12,162 bases of DNA, taken from assembly GCA_025935735.1 (NCBI GenBank), contig JAICUS010000128.1, positions 1-12,162 on the forward strand. Reading direction: 5' to 3'. The notes under the pieces are model-generated. The model was given only the letters and a program-made list of their open reading frames with translations, was not told the DNA's origin and did no database searches. The DNA comes from Solirubrobacteraceae bacterium (lineage in GTDB: Bacteria > Actinomycetota > Thermoleophilia > Solirubrobacterales > Solirubrobacteraceae). A program made the translations under genes and the position numbers. Below, piece by piece: positions 7,174-12,162 of the stretch; the stretch's first letter is position 1; every line of letters starts with the position of its first letter.

Positions 7174-7529
7174 GGCCGTGCCGTCCGGCGTCCGATCAGG
7201 AAGGCGGCCAACAGCGCCCCGGCGCCCATCAGCGCCAGCTTGTTCTCCTTCGCCTTGGCGGCCACCACCGACGCGCCCTCCTGGGCGCTGGACGGCGCGG
7301 CCTCGCGGGCCTTCGCCTTGGCCTCGTCGGCCTTGGCGTGCACGTTGGCCTTGATCTCGTCCACGCGGGCGCGCGCCTGCGCCTTGACGTCGGTCTTGGC
7401 GGCCAGCGCCTCGACCGTGTCGCCGACCTCCTCGCGGGTCTGCTCGATGTCGGCCCGGATCTCCCCGGGCGAGCGCGGGCCGCCCTCCTCGCTCAGCTGC
7501 GGCCCTGCTGTGCTCGTGTCTTCGTCCAC
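7170..7529 (-). CDS. DUF3618 family protein
   Basis: The product has 119 residues. Residues 19-60 carry the DUF3618 signature RSPGEIRADIEQTREEVGDT followed by VEALAAKTDVKAQAR. Then comes a charged, Ala/Lys-rich, probably helical or coiled-coil stretch (60-96), one hydrophobic segment (97-113) and a basic GRRTARP tail, so a C-terminally anchored protein is likely. The start is GTG 7529, preceded by an excellent Shine-Dalgarno (AAGGAGGA, six bases upstream). The start lies 37 bases inside the end of the holin-X gene in another frame. The role is unknown. In actinobacteria DUF3618 genes commonly accompany holin-X and DUF4235 genes, and an envelope or stress role is usually presumed. Confidence 0.87.
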   Translation of the reverse strand: MDEDTSTAGPQLSEEGGPRSPGEIRADIEQTREEVGDTVEALAAKTDVKAQARARVDEIKANVHAKADEAKAKAREAAPSSAQEGASVVAAKAKENKLALMGAGALLAAFLIGRRTARP

Positions 7530-7909
7530 TGCACATCCTCCTTCACGCTCTCGACGCTGTCCTCGGGCACCGGCGGCATCGCCTCCTGCACCTTGTTCTT
7601 GCCCATCAGCGCGGCCACGCCCGCGGCGGCGCCGAGGATCACGGCGATGATCAGCGCCGCCAGCCAGGTGGCCACGGCGAGCGCCAGCGCGGCGATGGCC
7701 GCCGCGACCAGCGCGCCGACCGCATAGAGGCCGAGCAGCCCGGCGGTGCCGAACATGCCGGCGCCGATCCCGGCCCGCTTGCCCTTGATCGCCAGCTCGG
7801 CCTTCGCCAGCTCCATCTCTTGGCGGACGAGCCGGCTGGTCTGCTCGGACAGCTGCTTGACGAGGTCTCCGGCCGACGCCTCGCCGCCCGGTCCGTTGCG
7901 CGTGGCCAT
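7493..7909 (-). CDS. Actinobacterial holin-X family (phage_holin_3_6) membrane protein
   Basis: In this 138-residue protein, an amphipathic N-terminal part with [20 protein letters not shown] (16-35) and [19 protein letters not shown] (36-54) leads into two long hydrophobic segments (about 48-75 and 77-101). A hydrophilic tail follows. The pattern L-x-x-Q-x-x-x-L-V-R-x-E-x-x-L-A-K-A-E followed by two helices is typical of the putative Actinobacterial Holin-X family (PF07332). Despite the name there is no phage gene nearby, so lysis is unlikely to be its job; it is a chromosomal membrane protein of unknown function. Its ATG at 7909 lies one base after the stop of the preceding gene, and the next gene starts inside its 3' end. 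Both point to one operon. Confidence 0.87.
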   Translation of the reverse strand: MATRNGPGGEASAGDLVKQLSEQTSRLVRQEMELAKAELAIKGKRAGIGAGMFGTAGLLGLYAVGALVAAAIAALALAVATWLAALIIAVILGAAAGVAALMGKNKVQEAMPPVPEDSVESVKEDVQWTKTRAQQGRS

Positions 7910-7910
7910 G

Positions 7911-8285
7911 TCAGGCCTCCTGCTCCTGCGGCGACGGTCCGCCGCTCACGAGCTCCATCACCTTCGCGCGCGCCTGCTCGTTGGCGGCCACGAAGCCGGC
8001 GGCGGCCAGCAGGCCGAGCACGAGCAGCCGCCCGCGGCGGCTGCGGCGCTTGTCCTTCTCGGGCCCCTCCTTGAGGGCGACGGCGGCGGCGAACCCCGCC
8101 CGCGCACCCTCGGCGAGCCGGTGGCGCAGCGTCGGGTCCTTGAGGGCCTTCTTCTTGGACTTCGCCTTGTCCGCGCGGGTCTTGGCGCCGCGCAGGTTGG
8201 CGGACGCGCGGGCGAGCTGCCGGCGCACGTCGGCGTCGTCGAACAGGTGCTCGACGTAGGGCTGGATGGCTTCCAGGGTCGCCAT
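7911..8285 (-). CDS. Unknown small membrane-associated protein, first gene of holin-X cassette
   Basis: The product has 124 residues. The N-terminal part begins [20 protein letters not shown] and is helical and charged. A Lys-rich block follows (35-50, including [11 protein letters not shown]), then [15 protein letters not shown]. One hydrophobic segment, [17 protein letters not shown] (87-103), is preceded by a basic [10 protein letters not shown] stretch, so the N-terminus should face the cytoplasm (positive-inside rule). I do not recognise a named domain. The start is well supported by GGAGGT seven bases before ATG 8285. The stop is separated from the holin-X ATG by one base, making this the leading gene of a four-gene transcription unit running to 6898. 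Confidence 0.82.
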   Translation of the reverse strand: MATLEAIQPYVEHLFDDADVRRQLARASANLRGAKTRADKAKSKKKALKDPTLRHRLAEGARAGFAAAVALKEGPEKDKRRSRRGRLLVLGLLAAAGFVAANEQARAKVMELVSGGPSPQEQEA

Positions 8286-8320
8286 CGGCGGGACCTCCTC
8301 GGATGGGGTTGCCCTTGGCG

Positions 8321-8346
8321 CTGCCCATGCCCTACCGGCGGCAAAC
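8321..8346 (-). promoter_or_regulatory. Candidate sigma-B/F-like promoter for the holin-X cassette
   Basis: On the minus strand GTTT (8346-8343) is followed after 16 bases by GGGCAG (8326-8321). Actinobacterial general-stress sigma factors use GTTT, a 14-17 base spacer and GGGTAT. The -10 here differs from that consensus at two positions. It lies about 35 bases upstream of ATG 8285, a sensible promoter distance. Support is by motif and position only. Confidence 0.3.
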
Positions 8347-8353
8347 GGGTGGG

Positions 8354-8367
8354 GTCCGGTCCCGGAC
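8354..8367. promoter_or_regulatory. Short inverted repeat in the nadE/cassette divergent gap
   Basis: GTCCG-GTCC-CGGAC forms a perfect five-base inverted repeat 17 bases before the nadE start. It could be an operator or the stem of a leader structure near the ribosome site, but in GC-rich DNA such a short palindrome may be chance. No nadE promoter elements could be identified with confidence. Confidence 0.2.
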
Positions 8368-8384
8368 GGGTAGGGTGGCGCGCG

Positions 8385-10438
<2,054 letters not shown>

Positions 10439-10442
<4 letters not shown>

Positions 10443-10978
10443 AAGGCGGTCTCGTCGGCCGCGACGAGGTGGGCGCGCATGTTGCGCTCCATCAGCCGCA
10501 GCGCGGCGTCGGCCAGGTCCGCGTGGATGTGCGCCACGGCGTCCGGCGCGACCGCGACCTCGAAGTGGCGCACGTAGGCGTCCAGCGCCGAGTAGAGGAT
10601 GCACTGCTCGGTCACCTGGCCGATCAGCACCACCCGGCGGACGCCCTCCTGGCGCAGCAGGTACTCCGTGCCGGTCTCGTAGAAGATGGAGTGGCGGGCC
10701 TTGATCACGAACGGAACGTCCTCGGCGGGGGCGATCGGCTCCACCAGGTCGGCGTGCGGGCCGGCGAGCGCGTCCTCGCTCAGCGACGCCCGGTTGGCCG
10801 TCCAGTCGCCGTAGTTGTCATTCACGTAGGCGGTCACGATCTCGCTGTCGCGCGCCGCGTCCACCAGCCGCCGCATCGCCGGCAGCGAGTCGCGCACGGA
10901 CTCCATCAGCGGCTCGGCGTCGTCGTGCTCGTAGCGGTTGAGCATGTCGACGACGATCAGGGCGCTCTTCGCAGGCAT
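10439..10978 (-). CDS. Isochorismatase-fold cysteine hydrolase
   Basis: This 179-residue cytosolic protein has the family's catalytic triad: Asp11 (ALIVVDML), Lys93 (FVIKARHS) and Cys126 (GQVTEQCI). The fold covers nicotinamidases, N-carbamoylsarcosine amidase-type enzymes and isochorismatases. The metal-binding D-x-H plus His set that defines classic PncA nicotinamidase is absent: the corresponding region reads YVNDNYGDW with no histidine. Despite the neighbouring NAD synthase, nicotinamide deamidation is therefore not a safe assignment. It resembles the general bacterial 'cysteine hydrolase' group with unknown amide substrate. The ATG at 10978 is 10 bases after the stop of the upstream 200-residue gene, with GGGGA between, so the two are probably cotranscribed. 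The stop codon overlaps that of nadE. Confidence 0.85.
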
Positions 10979-10988
10979 GCGTCCCCGC

Positions 10989-11591
10989 TTACCCGCGCGC
11001 CGAGGGATGCAGCAACGGCACCGCGCCCTGCCAGCCGGCGCGCAGGACGGCGACCAGCGACGGCGGCGTGATCAGCTGGGCGCGGCCGTCCGGGCGCGGG
11101 TGCGCGGCCGTGTAGCCGGCCGGGGTCCACGCGAGGAGCCGGTCGCCGAGCACGAGGTGCGGCGATCCGGCGTGGAGCACGAACGCCCCGTCGGGCAGCT
11201 CGTCCATCGCGGCGTCGTGCAGGCGCCGCTCGCGGCCGTCCAGGCGCTCGGCGTGCAGGCGGTCGTCGATCGCGTCCGCGCCGGTGCCGTCGGCGAGCGC
11301 CATGAAGCGGTTGTAGTCCTCCCGGCGGCACAGCGCGCACGGCCGGTGGCCGGCGGCGAACGCGGTCGCCTCGTCGAGGAAGAACAGCTCGGTGAACCGG
11401 CCCGGCTGCAGCAGCGGGCTGCGGTGCCACCCCTTGAACTGCAGCCGGCAGGCGATCCAGCGCCGCACCGCGTACGCGCGGCGGATCCGGCCGTCCGCGT
11501 CGTGCAGGCATCCGCGGTTGCCGTACACCAGCCCGCGCGCCGGGTGGGCGACGATCTCCCCCAGCGGCGTGACGCGGTTCTGGAGCGGCAT
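10989..11591 (-). CDS. Conserved protein of unknown function with Ada-like Cys motif
   Basis: The product has 200 residues and begins MPLQNRVTPLGEIVAHPARG, an N-terminus I recall from a widespread uncharacterised bacterial family, which fixes the start at ATG 11591 although the frame is open to 11999. Further marks are GNRGCLHD (24-31), RRWIACRLQFKG (43-54), RFTELFFLDEATAFAAG (65-81) followed by HRPCALCRR (82-90), and a C-terminal half ending in TPPSLVAVLRAGW. The stretch F-F-x(5)-A-x-A-A-G-H-R-P-C-x-x-C-R resembles the second half of the Ada zinc-binding domain (GFRPCKRCRP). Cys28, Cys48, Cys85 and Cys88 could bind one zinc. This similarity is my observation, not an established assignment. 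No membrane segment is seen. It sits just upstream of the cysteine hydrolase. Confidence 0.8.
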   Translation of the reverse strand: MPLQNRVTPLGEIVAHPARGLVYGNRGCLHDADGRIRRAYAVRRWIACRLQFKGWHRSPLLQPGRFTELFFLDEATAFAAGHRPCALCRREDYNRFMALADGTGADAIDDRLHAERLDGRERRLHDAAMDELPDGAFVLHAGSPHLVLGDRLLAWTPAGYTAAHPRPDGRAQLITPPSLVAVLRAGWQGAVPLLHPSARG

Positions 11592-11673
11592 CGTGCCCGA
11601 CGGTACCGGGTCGCGGTTCGATCCCTGACTGGGCGCGCTGCGCGGCCGCGGTTCCTCGGGTAGCTCCGGCTCG
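11592..11673. promoter_or_regulatory. Divergent intergenic region, unknown protein versus methyltransferase
   Basis: These 82 bases separate two divergent starts and should contain both promoters. I see a perfect 10-base palindrome CGCGGCCGCG (11641-11650) and CGGTACCG (11601-11608), but no convincing promoter hexamers and only weak ribosome sites on either side. Confidence 0.35.
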
Positions 11674-12162
11674 GTGACCGCCGATCGTTTCCGGGTGCGC
11701 GGCGTCGTCCTGCCCGGCGTGTTCCACCCGCGCTCGGACTCCTGGCTGCTGGCCCGGGCCGCCACGCGGCAGGGGCTCGCGCCCGGCGCCCGGGTGCTCG
11801 AGCTGTGCGCCGGGCCGGCGTTCGCCGGCGTTGTCGCCGCCCGCGCCGCGCACGGGCAGCTGTCGACCGTCGACGTCTCCCGCCGCGCGCAGCTGAACGC
11901 CTGGCTGAACGGCCGCCTGAACGGCGTGCCCGTGCGGGCGCTCCGCGGCGACCTGCTGGAGCCGGTGGCCGGCGAGCGCTTCGACCTCATCCTGGCCAAC
12001 CCGCCCTACGTGCCCGGTCCGCCCCCGCCCGCCCACGGCGCCGCCCGCGCGTGGGACGCCGGCGCCGACGGCCGCGCGCTGCTCGACCGCATCTGCGCGC
12101 TGGCGCCGGCGCACCTGGCCCCGGGTGGGACGCTGCTGCTCGTGCACTCGGACATCGTGGGC
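11674..12162 (+). CDS. HemK2/MTQ2-like class I SAM methyltransferase, partial at C-terminus
   Basis: The frame runs from GTG 11674 to the edge: 163 codons, no stop. An in-frame TGA lies at 11626-11628 and the only usual start after it is this GTG. The product begins VTADRFRVRGVVLPGVFHPR. It then shows the SAM-binding region ARVLELCAGPAFAG (43-56), the acidic strand end STVDVSRRAQLNAWLN (68-83), a GDLLEP segment and the catalytic NPPYVPGP (110-117) of N5-glutamine or other N-methyltransferases. A later AWDAGADGRALLDRI stretch is typical of HemK/PrmC-like enzymes. Family members methylate the Gln of GGQ release factors; the target here is unknown. Motif I is unusual, lacking the second glycine of G-x-G. 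The gene is absent from simple ATG-to-stop scans because its end lies outside the window. Confidence 0.82.
   Translation, partial: MTADRFRVRGVVLPGVFHPRSDSWLLARAATRQGLAPGARVLELCAGPAFAGVVAARAAHGQLSTVDVSRRAQLNAWLNGRLNGVPVRALRGDLLEPVAGERFDLILANPPYVPGPPPPAHGAARAWDAGADGRALLDRICALAPAHLAPGGTLLLVHSDIVG

Noticed and set aside
7493..7909. Prophage or lysis cassette suggested by the word holin
   Set aside because: No endolysin, tail, capsid or integrase gene in the window; the family is a common chromosomal membrane protein in actinobacteria.
7746..8384. N-terminal extension of nadE
   Set aside because: The extension is antisense to two cassette genes, and the normal NadE N-terminus begins at 8385 with a ribosome site.
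11615..11624. GGTTCGATCC, resembling a tRNA T-loop
   Set aside because: The flanking bases do not form a five-pair T-stem, and no anticodon or acceptor arms can be built around it.
11592..11999. Upstream extension of the 200-residue unknown protein
   Set aside because: The extension is Ser/Arg-rich, runs antisense into the methyltransferase gene, and the family-like N-terminus MPLQNRVTP starts at 11591.
10957..12147. 396-codon minus-strand frame across the right end
   Set aside because: Arg/Pro-rich shadow of the unknown protein and the methyltransferase, no domain signal.

Overview
The window is very GC-rich and densely packed, with GTG starts, 1-4 base stop/start overlaps and long spurious open frames on the antisense strands. 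Together with the gene families present (Actinobacteria-type holin-X/DUF3618/DUF4235 cassette, glutamine-dependent NadE of the mycobacterial type, HemK2/MTQ2-like methyltransferase), this points to a high-GC actinobacterium, possibly of the Thermoleophilia/Solirubrobacterales. That placement is an inference. I see no rRNA, tRNA, CRISPR array, insertion sequence or phage segment.

Left part (1-2856, minus): most of one large exported beta-propeller protein with Asp-box (BNR/sortilin-like) repeats. It is cut by the left edge within a C-terminal domain. Upstream on the same strand (2938-5923) are three genes joined by 4-base overlaps: a DUF2156/MprF-type aminoacyl-phosphatidylglycerol synthase-like membrane protein, an unknown four-helix membrane protein, and a DMT-superfamily transporter. 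Divergent from them (from 6003, plus) is a membrane-anchored esterase-D-fold hydrolase. Aminoacyl-lipid synthases are known to have lipid hydrolases as neighbours, so these four genes may form a lipid-modification module. This is the most interesting hypothesis here.

Middle (6898-8285, minus): a tight four-gene cassette of small membrane-associated proteins (unknown 124 aa, holin-X family, DUF3618, DUF4235). The esterase reading frame runs without a stop through almost the whole antisense strand of the last gene. A possible general-stress (sigma-B-like) promoter lies in front of the cassette, in the 99 bp gap shared with nadE.

Right part: nadE (8385-10442, plus) ends tail-to-tail with a cysteine hydrolase of the isochorismatase fold; both genes stop within the same CTAG. 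The hydrolase follows a 200-residue unknown protein with an Ada-like Cys motif, 10 bases apart on the minus strand. Divergent from that pair, a HemK2/MTQ2-like methyltransferase starts at 11674 and runs off the right edge.

Gene ends were fixed by reading the frames by hand. Family names rest on remembered motifs, not on searches.
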